DNA of 64,000 nt, from assembly GCA_052171275.1 (NCBI GenBank), contig CM125795.1, forward strand, positions 1,426,001 to 1,490,000, given 5' to 3'. Positions within the stretch are counted from its first letter, which is position 1. Every line of letters starts with the position of its first letter. This stretch comes from Arsenophonus sp052171275 (lineage in GTDB: Bacteria > Pseudomonadota > Gammaproteobacteria > Enterobacterales > Enterobacteriaceae). Positions 44,051 through 54,784 of the stretch are shown piece after piece. The position numbers and the translations under genes were made by a program. The notes beneath the pieces are model-generated. The model saw only the letters and a program-made list of their open reading frames with translations. It had not been told where the DNA came from and did not search any database.

Positions 44051-45781
44051 GTGAATATTAAAGCTTTTCTCTCTAAAAAAGTCAGTAATGCATTAATTGC
44101 CGCTGGTGCTCCAGAAGGAAGTAAGGCGCATATAAGATATTCAAAAAAAGCTCAATTTGGTGATTATCAAGCTAATGGTACTATATCTGCAGCTAATAAA
44201 ATAGGTATTTCTCCACGTCAGCTAGCTCAAAAGATGTTAAAAACATTAAACCTTGAAGATATTGCTAGTAAAGTTGAAATAGGAGGAATTGGTTTTATTA
44301 ATATTTTTCTTAACAAGGAATGGGTTGCTAAACAAATTGAATTAACTATACAACATGAAAAATTAGCTATTTCTCCTATCTCATCAAAAACTATTATTAT
44401 AGATTATTCCGCTCCAAATATAGCAAAACAAATGCATATCGGTCATTTACGTTCTACTATCATTGGTGATGCTATCGCTCGTACATTAGAGTTTTTAGGT
44501 CATAAAATAATACGTGCGAATCATATAGGCGATTGGGGAACGCAATTTGGCATTTTAATTGCTTATCTTGAAAAAATTCAAAAAAAAAATACTGCAAATA
44601 TAACTTTAATTGATCTAGAAACTTTCTATTGTAAAGGTAAGAAACATTATGATGAAGATAAAAAATTTGCTGAACTTGCTCGAAATTATGTAATTAAATT
44701 ACAATCTGGTGATAAATATTGTCGTAAAATTTGGAATAAATTAGTTGATATTACAATGGCTGAAAATCAACAAACCTATAATCGTTTAAATGTAAGATTA
44801 ACTAAAAACGATGTGATGGGTGAAAGTTTATATAATAATATGTTACCTGATATTGTTACTGATTTAATAAATAAAGGATTAGCTATTGAAAGTGATGATG
44901 CTATTGTTGTTTATCTTGATGAATTTAAGAATAAAGATGGTGATACAATGGGAGTGATTATTAAGAAAAAAGATGGTGGTTATCTTTATGCAACAACTGA
45001 TATTGCTTGTATAAAATATCGTCATGAAATACTACATGCTGATCGTGTATTATATTATACAGATTCACGACAACATCAACATCTTATACAAGTTTGGGCT
45101 ATTGCACGCAAAGCTGGCTACATTCCTGATACAATGTCATTAGAGCATCATATGTTTGGAATGATGACAGACAAAAATGGTAAACCATTTAAAACTCGAT
45201 CAGGAGAAACTATCAAGCTTACAGCTTTACTTGATGAAGCAATTGATCGAGCTGATCGTTTTATTCGCCAAAAAAACCCAAAAATTACAGAAAAAGAATT
45301 ACAATTGATTATTCAAGCAGTTGGTATAGGTGCAGTAAAATATTCTGATCTATCAAAAAATCGTACTACTGATTATATTTTTAATTGGGATGATATGCTA
45401 ACTTTTAATGGTAATACCGCTCCATATATACAGTATGCATATACTAGAATAGCCTCAATTATTAAACGTGTTAATATTAATCCAACAATGCTAATTAAAC
45501 CAGTTATTTTAGAAAATAAGTATGAACAGATTCTAGCTACACGTTTATTACAATTTGAGGAAACAATACTAACAGTTGCTAATGAGGGTTTACCTCATAT
45601 CATGTGCGCTTATTTATATGATCTAACTGGTTCATTTTCTAATTTTTATGAACATTGTCCAATTTTAAATGCAGAAAATAATACATCAAAACAAAGCAGA
45701 TTAAAATTAGCATTGCTCACACAAAAAACCTTGAAAATTGGTTTAGATACACTAGGGATTCAAACAATAGAAAAAATGTAA
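44051..45781 (+). CDS. argS: Arginyl-tRNA synthetase
   Basis: ArgS is a monomeric class I aminoacyl-tRNA synthetase that charges tRNA-Arg and needs the tRNA to activate arginine. It has 576 residues (577 in E. coli). The N-terminal Add1 domain (FGDYQANG near 36-43) is present. The HIGH signature is HIGH at 129-132, the GDWGTQFG motif follows, and the KMSKS region has the atypical enterobacterial form KPFKTRSGETIKL. The anticodon-binding C-terminal domain ends in the canonical DTLGIQTIEKM. The start is GTG at 44051 with a weak AAGGTAA ribosome-binding site 7-8 nt upstream; the N-terminus MNIKAFLSKKV matches relatives. In E. coli argS also lies downstream of cmoB. Confidence 0.97.
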   Translation: MNIKAFLSKKVSNALIAAGAPEGSKAHIRYSKKAQFGDYQANGTISAANKIGISPRQLAQKMLKTLNLEDIASKVEIGGIGFINIFLNKEWVAKQIELTIQHEKLAISPISSKTIIIDYSAPNIAKQMHIGHLRSTIIGDAIARTLEFLGHKIIRANHIGDWGTQFGILIAYLEKIQKKNTANITLIDLETFYCKGKKHYDEDKKFAELARNYVIKLQSGDKYCRKIWNKLVDITMAENQQTYNRLNVRLTKNDVMGESLYNNMLPDIVTDLINKGLAIESDDAIVVYLDEFKNKDGDTMGVIIKKKDGGYLYATTDIACIKYRHEILHADRVLYYTDSRQHQHLIQVWAIARKAGYIPDTMSLEHHMFGMMTDKNGKPFKTRSGETIKLTALLDEAIDRADRFIRQKNPKITEKELQLIIQAVGIGAVKYSDLSKNRTTDYIFNWDDMLTFNGNTAPYIQYAYTRIASIIKRVNINPTMLIKPVILENKYEQILATRLLQFEETILTVANEGLPHIMCAYLYDLTGSFSNFYEHCPILNAENNTSKQSRLKLALLTQKTLKIGLDTLGIQTIEKM

Positions 45782-48700
45782 TACATATTTATATTAACTC
45801 TGTAAATTATTAATAAAAATAACTATTTGGTATAATTATATTATTTTAGTGATTTAATAATCATTCTTATAGTGATAATAAGCATATAGAAAATTAATAA
45901 AATGATTAAAAAAATAAATAAAATATGTTAATCAATATTATAAATATAATAGTAATATATAAACCGTATTTAAAGTTGATATCAATCATATTGATATCTG
46001 TAATATAGATATCATCTTTTCCGAAAATTAATTAATAAAAAACATTAAATTTTAAAACATAATATAATAATAAAATTATTATTTTTTTCTATTTTAAGAT
46101 CAAACTTTGACTTTTATAAAAAATAATATTAAATTTATTAATAACTTAATTTAATTATAAGTTGTTTTATATTAATGATAATTATTCTTAAATAAGATAT
46201 AACGAGATCAAAAATAGATTAAAAATACCTTGATAATTATAGAAATAACTTGAAAATTATACTAAACTAATAAGCATATTAAAAATATAATATATCATGT
46301 AATTGATAAAATAGTTTATTTATAAAGAAATAAAACGCTTGATTTTTTGTCATTAAAATAATTAAACTATTTTATATAGTCATAAATTATAGTTTAAAAT
46401 TAAAGTATAGTAAAGTTTTTGAACTTAGTAATCAAATATTGTTAAGTATCATTCATTATTATATGGAAATAAAGAAACTTAATAAAAATTATTAATTATA
46501 ATAAAGAAAATATATCTTCTATAAAGATAACTGATATTATTTGATATCGATTATATCTTAAACGTGATAATAATACTATTTATATCATCTTATATGAAAA
46601 ATTAACTAATTCTTTATTTTAATGTAATTAAAATATATAAATAAAACAATATATATCTTAAAATAATTTTAATATTTAAATTATAATTATAAATTATACA
46701 ATCAGTTTAATCATTAATGTTATTTGAATCACTATTAATGATATAATTTACTATGATTATCTTATAAGAATATTATCCGTATTAATTACGTTAATCATAA
46801 TTAAAATATTATTTTGAATTATTAAAATAATACATGTAACTTTAATAACCGTAATTATTTTAAATACTAAATAGAAAAAACTTCATCTTCAAATTATATA
46901 ATAAATATGATATTTATAATATATCTAGAATTATATTTTCTAATTTAGATTAAATAAAAATAAATTTTTAATTATTAAAAAACAACCATATTTTTTTATG
47001 ATAGTAATAATAAATTTAAAGATATTTTGTTATTCATCGGTTGATGAATTTTAAAATTTAATTCTAATGATATATATTATTATTATCTATAATGATTATA
47101 TTTATAATACGTGTTTTTATCTTAATTTTAATAAAAAAATTAAATTAATTATAAATTGTATTTAAGTAGATAGTTTTATCATTTTTATTAATCATAATAT
47201 TAATAAATATAAAGATGTATAAGCTATTAAATAAATATTTTGAATTTATTTAATATAATATAGTTACATATTTATTTATCTTTATCTTTTTCAATTATCT
47301 AAAATTATCATTAAGATAAGTTTATATTAAATTAATTAATTAATCTATGTAATAACTTCTATTTATCATTTAAACAATAAAATTGTAAACTAAATAAGTT
47401 ATGAATTTTTTATTAATTCTATATAATATAAAATAAATTATAATATAATAGATTCTTAATATAAAAATAGATTTATTATATATTTTATAACAAAACTAAT
47501 ATACTCGATATTTTAATATGAATATCTAAATGAAACTGATTTTAAGTAAATTAAATTATTTTTAATTTAGTATAATTAATGAATTAAATTATTAAATACT
47601 AATCTATTTTACTTTAACGTTTATAAAAAATATATTTATATCTATAAGATATAGATCTTAATTTGATTTTTTATATTTAATTAACTATATTAATTTTTAT
47701 TAAGAAATTAAGAATGGATAATAAGAATATGTGACTAAGAGATAAGTTTTCTTTCATAAAACTATATTTATCAATAATTGATAATAATTAGATTATATTA
47801 TATTAATTCTATTTTCTATATCCACTTTTTATTATTATACAATAATTTTCATAGGATTGTTATTTAATTTTATATTAAATAAAGAAATTAATATAAAACA
47901 TGGATAAAATATAATTATTAATCTATAATATCTTCTATATTATTTTTTTAAATTAATAAAAATTATTAATTATCAAAATCCTAATAAATTATAATTTTTA
48001 AGATATTGTAGATAATTTTCTTTTAAAATAAAAAAATACACTTTAAGAAGAAAATTCTTTAAAACATTAATAACTATATAATATATAGAATAATAATATA
48101 TTAAAATATAAAAAATAATAACTATTTTAATTATACTTGATATAACTTAATATATAATAAGTTATATTTATTTTTATAATGTCTAAATAAAAATAAGTCG
48201 ATCTATTATCAACATCTATAAATTTAAGTAAATATTTTTATTATATTAATTGAATTTTATTTATCAAAATATTTAATAAAGATATGTAGAATAATGATAA
48301 TTTATAAGAAAAAATCTTCTTAATAAAAAAGATTTTTAAACTTAATTTTAGGTATTAGCAATATGTAATTTACTTACTTTAATATATGTGATAAATAAAT
48401 TAAATTAATAATTAAAAAATGTATTTAGTGAAGATATGATATTATTTTGTATTACCTTATATTTCTTAAATTTAGTTTTAATTATTTTAAAATATATTAA
48501 TAAAACAATATTATAAATTAAATTAACTCTATTTATTATCATCTATTTAATAATATTTTGTGTCATTAAAACAAATAAATATTTATTATATAATTTATTT
48601 AAACTAATATGTTTTATTTAAAAATTCTAATTCAATAATATTTAATAATTAACTATTTTAGTAATTGATATATTAATAAAATTATTTTACTACTATTATA

Positions 48701-50634
48701 TTCTTTTTGATTTTACTTCCGTTAATATTAGCAATATTATTATCTTATATACTATTTATCTTACTAAATAATAAATAAAAATATATTTTAATTTAAGTTT
48801 AATTTCTAAAAATATTATTTTAGCTACTTTTTTATCGTAATATGAATATATTAAAAAATTAACAAAATAAAATATAGTATCTTTTTGTCACCTTTTATAT
48901 TCTACTCTATTTTAGATAAAATCTACTAATTGATACGATATCTATATAATCATTATTTTATTTAACTAATAATTTCTATTTTTTAATTAAAATTTATATA
49001 ATTATAATAGTATCTTAAATTATTATATATTTTTTAAAATTTTTTTTAAAATTTATTATTATATATATTTTTACATAAAAAATAGAATATAAAATTATAT
49101 CATATAACCATTTATTATTATTTAAATTATAAATAATAATAAATTAAATTATCTTTTATTAATATTTGTTTATAAAATATTTATTTTTTTCTATATTTTA
49201 TCTTATAAATACAATATATTATTTTCTTATATAATCCTATTGTGATATAATTTATATATATACATACTAAAATAGTAACTAAATTTTTTATAAAAAGCTT
49301 TTAAATAATATTTATTTTTACTTTAAAAGTCTTTATTAGTATTTATTTTAATTTAAGTTAATATTTAATCATCAACTTTAATAATATTAAATTTTACTTT
49401 GTTACTCTAATAATTTTATATTATTTACTATAAAATAAAATTATGCTAATTTTATATTAAGTTGTATAAAAAAAGTTATCGAGTAATAATAAAAAAATTA
49501 TTAACTATATATTTTAAAATCTCTAATTCTAACTAACTTAATAAAAAATATTAGAAATTATTTAATTTATAATAAATATCTTATCATATAAATATATTAA
49601 AAATTTTATTTATCGATAATATAAAAATATTTATTTTTCTTTTTTAATAAAGATTTTATTTATTAAAGTAATTATGATATCATTTTTTCTATAAAAGAAT
49701 ATAGTGATCTTTTTACTATAAATTAACTTAATATATCTTATTAAAAATTCTTCTCTTCTATATTATATAAATAAGTTATTTTGTTAACATTTAAAATATC
49801 AAAATAACAATAGAATTTATAAAAATATATTTAGAGTAATTTAAATGTTCTTTATATTTTATTACGAAAATAAATATTCAATTATTTGTAATAATAAGTT
49901 TAAATTTCATTACTGAATTGTAATGATAAATATCAAACATATAATTAAATACAGTATATAGTAATATTATAACAAATTAAAGAGTTTTCTAAATTTTTAA
50001 AAAATAATAAATATAACTTTAAAAAAATGAATAATGTAATCGTTCTATATAAGTAACAATTAAGTTATTTACATTATATAATTTATTTTGATTTAACTTA
50101 AGTTTAGTTATATTCCATATAAAGATAATAACTGATAATAAAATTTGAACAAACAATATTTTAACTTTTTTATAAAATAAATAATTATTTAATAGAAAAT
50201 ACTTTTATCAAATATAATTAAAAAATTAATAAATAATTTATTTATATTTATTTCAAAAAAATTACATAAGTAATTATATTAATTTAATAATAAATTTTTT
50301 TTTATTGAAATTCTATAAATTAAATGTTTTAGATAAATCTAATTATTTATTGAAAAAATTTTTTTATTTTTTATCAAGAAATTATCTAATGATTTATTAA
50401 TAAATGATAAAAATATGAAATTTAAAAAAATATTAATTTCTTAATTATGTTAAATATTTGTATTTAATCAGTACTGAATTAAATACTATCAATTATAAAA
50501 TTAATTAAAGAATTAAATTCTAATTTAATTTTTATTAAAACAAAATTTCATAATTATAAAAAATTATTTTCTAAAAAATACAGATATTTTTTCTAAAATT
50601 GTATAAAAATATATTTATTATATATAAATTAAGT

Positions 50635-50706
50635 ATATCTTCATTATATTGTTTAAAGGATTTATGATATGTATCATAAATCCTTTAAACAATATAATGA
50701 AGATAT
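50635..50706. repeat. 35-bp perfect inverted repeat with 2-nt spacer
   Basis: Bases 50635-50669 and 50672-50706 are exact reverse complements over 35 positions, with only TG between them. The arms contain GTTTAAAGGA and CTTCATTA blocks, so they are not just alternating A/T. The full 72-bp palindrome could extrude as a cruciform or fold into a very stable RNA hairpin. No gene lies within 1.8 kb. Long perfect palindromes are normally destroyed by SbcCD nuclease in E. coli. Confidence 0.9.
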
Positions 50707-50962
50707 TTTCTATTTTATGATATTAATATTCTATTTATTATCAGCATAACACACCATAATCAAAAATCATCTTAATTATGTATTATTATAAAATATAGCA
50801 GAGCAGTCACTAAGTAATTCCTAATATATATAAATTCTGATAAATTTAAATAGAATAGTATTTAAATTTATATAATTTCTTGTAGAGAAAACTCATGTAA
50901 TAATCTTTTAAAAAAATAAATTCTCAACTTTAATGATTATCTAATAATTATTATTATTGGTT

Positions 50963-51402
50963 TTAGCGGCTTCCTAAAAGATATTTTTTAACATTAAATA
51001 AATAATTGATTATTTATTATATTTAATATTTTTAATAAAATAATTAATAAATTTAATTATAAAATCTAAATATTAAAAATTGATTTATAAATTACATTAT
51101 ATAAGATGTATTTTAAAAAAAATTTTTTATGTAAAAAAATTTTTAATTTAAAATAATTTAAATTTTATGTTTTTATAAAAAACTTACTTTTAAGATAAGT
51201 TTGAATAATTTAAATAATATTTAATAGTTATTAAAAATAATCTTCTTAGTTATTTTACAATATAATCTCCATTCAAACTATTATTTTCTTTATGGAAAGA
51301 AAATAGTAATATTTGAAATATAAACTTTCATTTACATGTTAAAATAATAGTATAAATTATTTAATTTTATATATCATAATTTTTTGGCAGCTTCATAAAA
51401 GA
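50963..51402. repeat. Two near-identical 19-nt segments
   Basis: TTAGCGGCTTCCTAAAAGA (50963-50981) and TTGGCAGCTTCATAAAAGA (about 51384-51402) match at 16 of 19 positions and are about 420 bp apart. Both are less AT-rich than their surroundings. They could be relics of repeated sites or chance. Confidence 0.25.
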
Positions 51403-52563
51403 ATAATTTAAAAAAATGATAAAATGAACTATTTTCCTATAAATTTAAAAAATATTTTTTATAAAATTAAGTATCTACTTGAAAAAAAGATAATATCTAT
51501 TATATATTTTTAATATTTTATTATAGTTATTTTTAATAATTAAAATGTCAACTTTATAAAATAGTTTATCAATATTATTTTTTGTAAATATAAATATTTA
51601 CTTTTATTAAAAATAATTTATATTAATATTTTACTTCTCTATTTACATAAGAAAATTAAGATTTATTACTGTTATATTCAATCTGATTTACATAATTTAT
51701 TATGATATACTTTGGTAAAAGCTAATATATCTATTATCTTTATCTAATTATGTTTTATAGTTTATTACTTTCATGAATTACTTATCATCTGACATACAAT
51801 TAATATTATATTAAATATAAATATTTTATCATAAAAATATCATATTTTAAAGAAAAAACTAGTTTCTCTAGATTAAAAGAAGTAATATTATATTATTTAT
51901 TTTATTTTAAAAACTATAAATAATAATACATTATTGATATAAGTATTATAAAATTACCAATATATTTTAAATATTAAAATATATTTTAAAAAATGATAAT
52001 AATTTGAAATTATGTATAATATATTATATTTTTCATAACTTCTAATAATTTAAATAGATTGAATTTTCTATACTAATATTTAAAATTATAATAAAATTAT
52101 ATTGTTAAAATATATGTCATAAATATTTTTAATTTATTTTTTAAATCTCTGTCTTTATTTATTAAACAATAATAATTATGATTATGATCTTTTCTATTTT
52201 AGTTATAAGTTTATTAGTTTTTATATTGTTATTATTAATAAATTAATTTTACTGTTATTAATTAGTTATATAAAAAAATTAGATTTTAATAAGATAATAG
52301 TTTTATTCAATAATTTATTTTATCCATATTATAAAATGCATTTAAATTAATAAATAAATAATCTAAATCTTAGATGTTTATATAAAACAAAATAAGTATT
52401 TTAATTCAATACATAAATAGATTTTTTAACAAGATAAAATCTTATAATATTAATTTATTTTTGATAATAATAAAATTGAGTTTATTATTTAATTAACCTA
52501 TAATATTTACTTTTACTAAGTTTTACTAAAGTTAAATTTAAAATAAAGGTGTTGTTACTTTAA

Positions 52564-53184
52564 TTAATCCTTTATTATATTTTTTATTATAATTCGCTCA
52601 ACAGTATCAACTATCGCTTTAGTATAAGAATCAATTTCAATATTAACTTTTTTACCAAGACACTTTTTTGAAATCGTAGTACGCGCAATTGTTTCAGGAA
52701 TAAAATAGACACAAAAAGAATTATTGATTACATCTCCTATTGTTAAACTAATTCCGTCAATCCCGATAAAACCTTTATGTAAAATATATTTCATTAAATG
52801 TGTATCATGTATATGAAACCAAATTTGTAGGTTATTTATCGTTTCGGAAATCTTGTTTATTTTAGCTGTAGTCATAATATGACCAGACATAAAATGTCCA
52901 CCAACTTCATCACCATATTTTACTGATCTTTCTAAATTAATCATATCTCCTAACTTTAAACTACCTAAATTTGTTAGACGTAAAGTTTCTTTCATTAAAT
53001 CAAAATTCACATTATTTTCATTAATATGAGTAACAGATAAACAACATCCATTATTAGAAATAGAAGCACCTACCTCTAAACCAACTAGTAACTCACTTGG
53101 AAATTGAATAGTAAGAATACGAAAATTAATTCTATCTTCCACAAAAATCAATTTTCCCTTACCCTTTACAATACCTGTAAACAT
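52564..53184 (-). CDS. ribE: Riboflavin synthase, alpha subunit
   Basis: Riboflavin synthase (called ribC or ribE in E. coli) dismutates two 6,7-dimethyl-8-ribityllumazine molecules to riboflavin and a pyrimidinedione, the last step of vitamin B2 synthesis. It has 206 residues (213 in E. coli; the lost part is the variable tail). Two tandem lumazine-binding barrels are evident. The first has the MFTGIV start, GASISNNGCCLSVT and DLMKETLRLTNLG. The second has GGHFMSGHIMT, the FIGIDGISLTIG motif, and IPETIARTT followed by VNIEID. No strong Shine-Dalgarno is visible before the ATG at 53184. Other riboflavin genes are not in the window, but retention of this one fits a vitamin-supplying symbiont. 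Confidence 0.96.
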   Translation of the reverse strand: MFTGIVKGKGKLIFVEDRINFRILTIQFPSELLVGLEVGASISNNGCCLSVTHINENNVNFDLMKETLRLTNLGSLKLGDMINLERSVKYGDEVGGHFMSGHIMTTAKINKISETINNLQIWFHIHDTHLMKYILHKGFIGIDGISLTIGDVINNSFCVYFIPETIARTTISKKCLGKKVNIEIDSYTKAIVDTVERIIIKNIIKD

Positions 53185-53614
53185 ATATTAAATTCTAAAT
53201 TTTAATAAAATATTAATCATCATTATAAGATAGTTATACTCAATAATCACTATAAAAAATATAGATATATCAAAAAATTTTTACTTATTTATAACTTAAT
53301 AAAATCTATATAATAGGAGAATTTTAATAAATAAAATTTATATTTTAGATATTTATTCATTTTTTAATGAATATATGATTATTATAATAAATAAATGTTT
53401 TCATAACTTTCAGTTTGAATACTTAATCGTACATAAATTATCATTTCTAATATTATAGACTATCAATATTATATTTATATAAATTATTGTTATTATGTTA
53501 TTATGGATTTTTATAAAGTAATTTAGTAAATTAATATAATTATTTAAACTATCATTAGTGATATATATACAATAAAATATTAATCATTGACTAGATTTTT
53601 AGTAATTATTTTTG

Positions 53615-53663
53615 ATTACACATATTATCCATAATATTTGATATTATGGATAATATGTGTAAT
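53615..53663. repeat. 23-bp perfect inverted repeat, 3-nt loop
   Basis: Arms 53615-53637 and 53641-53663 are exact reverse complements separated by TTG. The arms include ACACAT and TATCC blocks, so they are not simple AT alternation. It lies about 430 nt upstream of the ribE start and about 900 nt before tRNA-Val. Confidence 0.85.
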
Positions 53664-53972
53664 ATTTATTACGAATTAATAAATAAAGTTTAGATGATTT
53701 ATGCTTGTTTTATTATGTGAAAGTTAGTTGTTATACATTATTTTTTATTATATATATATTCAATAATCAGAATATTTTATTAAAAATAAAATAATTTATT
53801 TTTATTTAGTTTATTATTTATATTAATAATATATTATAAACTAGATTTTATCTACATATATTATTACGTAGTATTTATCACATATTTCTATATATAATTT
53901 GAAATACCATTTCAGTATATTAAATTATATACTATTTATAATATGTATTACATATATTAATTAATAATTCAC

Positions 53973-54030
53973 ATAAAATATTAAATTTTTTTAAAAAATT
54001 TAATATTTTATTAAAAAATTTAATATTTTA
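53973..54030. repeat. 20-bp tandem duplication overlapping an 18-bp inverted repeat
   Basis: The 20-mer TTAAAAAATTTAATATTTTA occurs twice in perfect tandem (53991-54010 and 54011-54030). The first copy is also largely the right arm of an inverted repeat whose left arm is 53973-53990. The compound structure could have formed by replication slippage on a hairpin. Confidence 0.7.
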
Positions 54031-54560
54031 TATATTCGATTTATTTTATATAAATTTCTTTAAAATACTTTTACTATTATAGTATTATTGACTATACTAT
54101 TAAATATAATTGTAAAATTAATGTTTAAATAAGTTTTAAATTTTAGTTCTTCGATATTTATATTTTCTGTATTTTTAATATAATAGTAAAATATTCTAAT
54201 CAATTATAATTATATAAATATTTTAACTAAAATTAAAAAATATTTATATAAAATTCTATTACTACATTAAGTTTAATGAATAGCTAATCCTATTAAAATT
54301 CAAATTTGATTATTTATATAAAAGATAAAACTAATGTGTAATTATAATTACATAATTTTTATTAATCTAATCATTGATATTAAATAATTAATTATCTCTA
54401 GAATACATATATTATTAAGATCAAATAATTAAAAATAGCTTATATTAATTTTAATAAACATTAGATATAAAATAATTATAGATATAAATATTTTTCTTTT
54501 TAATAATGTTAATTATCCGTTAATATTTGCTTTTTATATTGCTTCCAAATAATTTTTATT

Positions 54561-54637
54561 GCGTCCATAGCTCAGTTGGTTAGAGTACCATCTTGACATG
54601 GTGGTGGTCGGTGGTTCAAATCCACTTGGACGCACCA
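54561..54637 (+). tRNA. tRNA-Val (anticodon GAC)
   Basis: The 77-nt gene folds as a standard cloverleaf. Its acceptor stem GCGTCCA/TGGACGC is followed by A73 and an encoded CCA. The D arm holds AGCTCAGTTGGTTAGAG, and the anticodon stem CCATC/GGTGG surrounds a loop with GAC at 54595-54597. The T arm contains GTGGTTCAAATCCAC. It closely resembles E. coli valV/valW, which occur as a pair near ribE; only one copy is visible here. It reads GUC and GUU codons. It converges with murJ, whose stop lies about 150 nt away. Confidence 0.97.
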
Positions 54638-54784
54638 ATTATATCTAATTTTAATATTATTTTAAAAATATAAAGTTATTTTAAACTACTTATTAATAAT
54701 TACTTTTCAACAAAAAAACGCATTAAATATTTTTTTAATTTTAATTATCATTCGTTATTAAAATAATTTAATTATATAAATTAA

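Larger units (their letters stand above)
45782..52563. other. 6.8-kb gene-free region between argS and ribE
   Basis: This is the longest gene-free stretch in the window. It holds a 9-bp GATATC-containing stem at 45978-45998, the exceptional 35-bp inverted repeat at 50635-50706 with a less AT-rich island just after it (50735-50815), and two similar 19-nt segments near 50963 and 51383. I could not identify a gene remnant in either strand. Confidence 0.55.
53185..54560. other. Gap between ribE and tRNA-Val with strong repeats
   Basis: No gene is visible. The stretch carries a 23-bp perfect inverted repeat at 53615-53663 and a compound inverted and tandem repeat at 53973-54030. In E. coli mdtK is divergent from ribE; no remnant was recognised. 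Confidence 0.55.
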
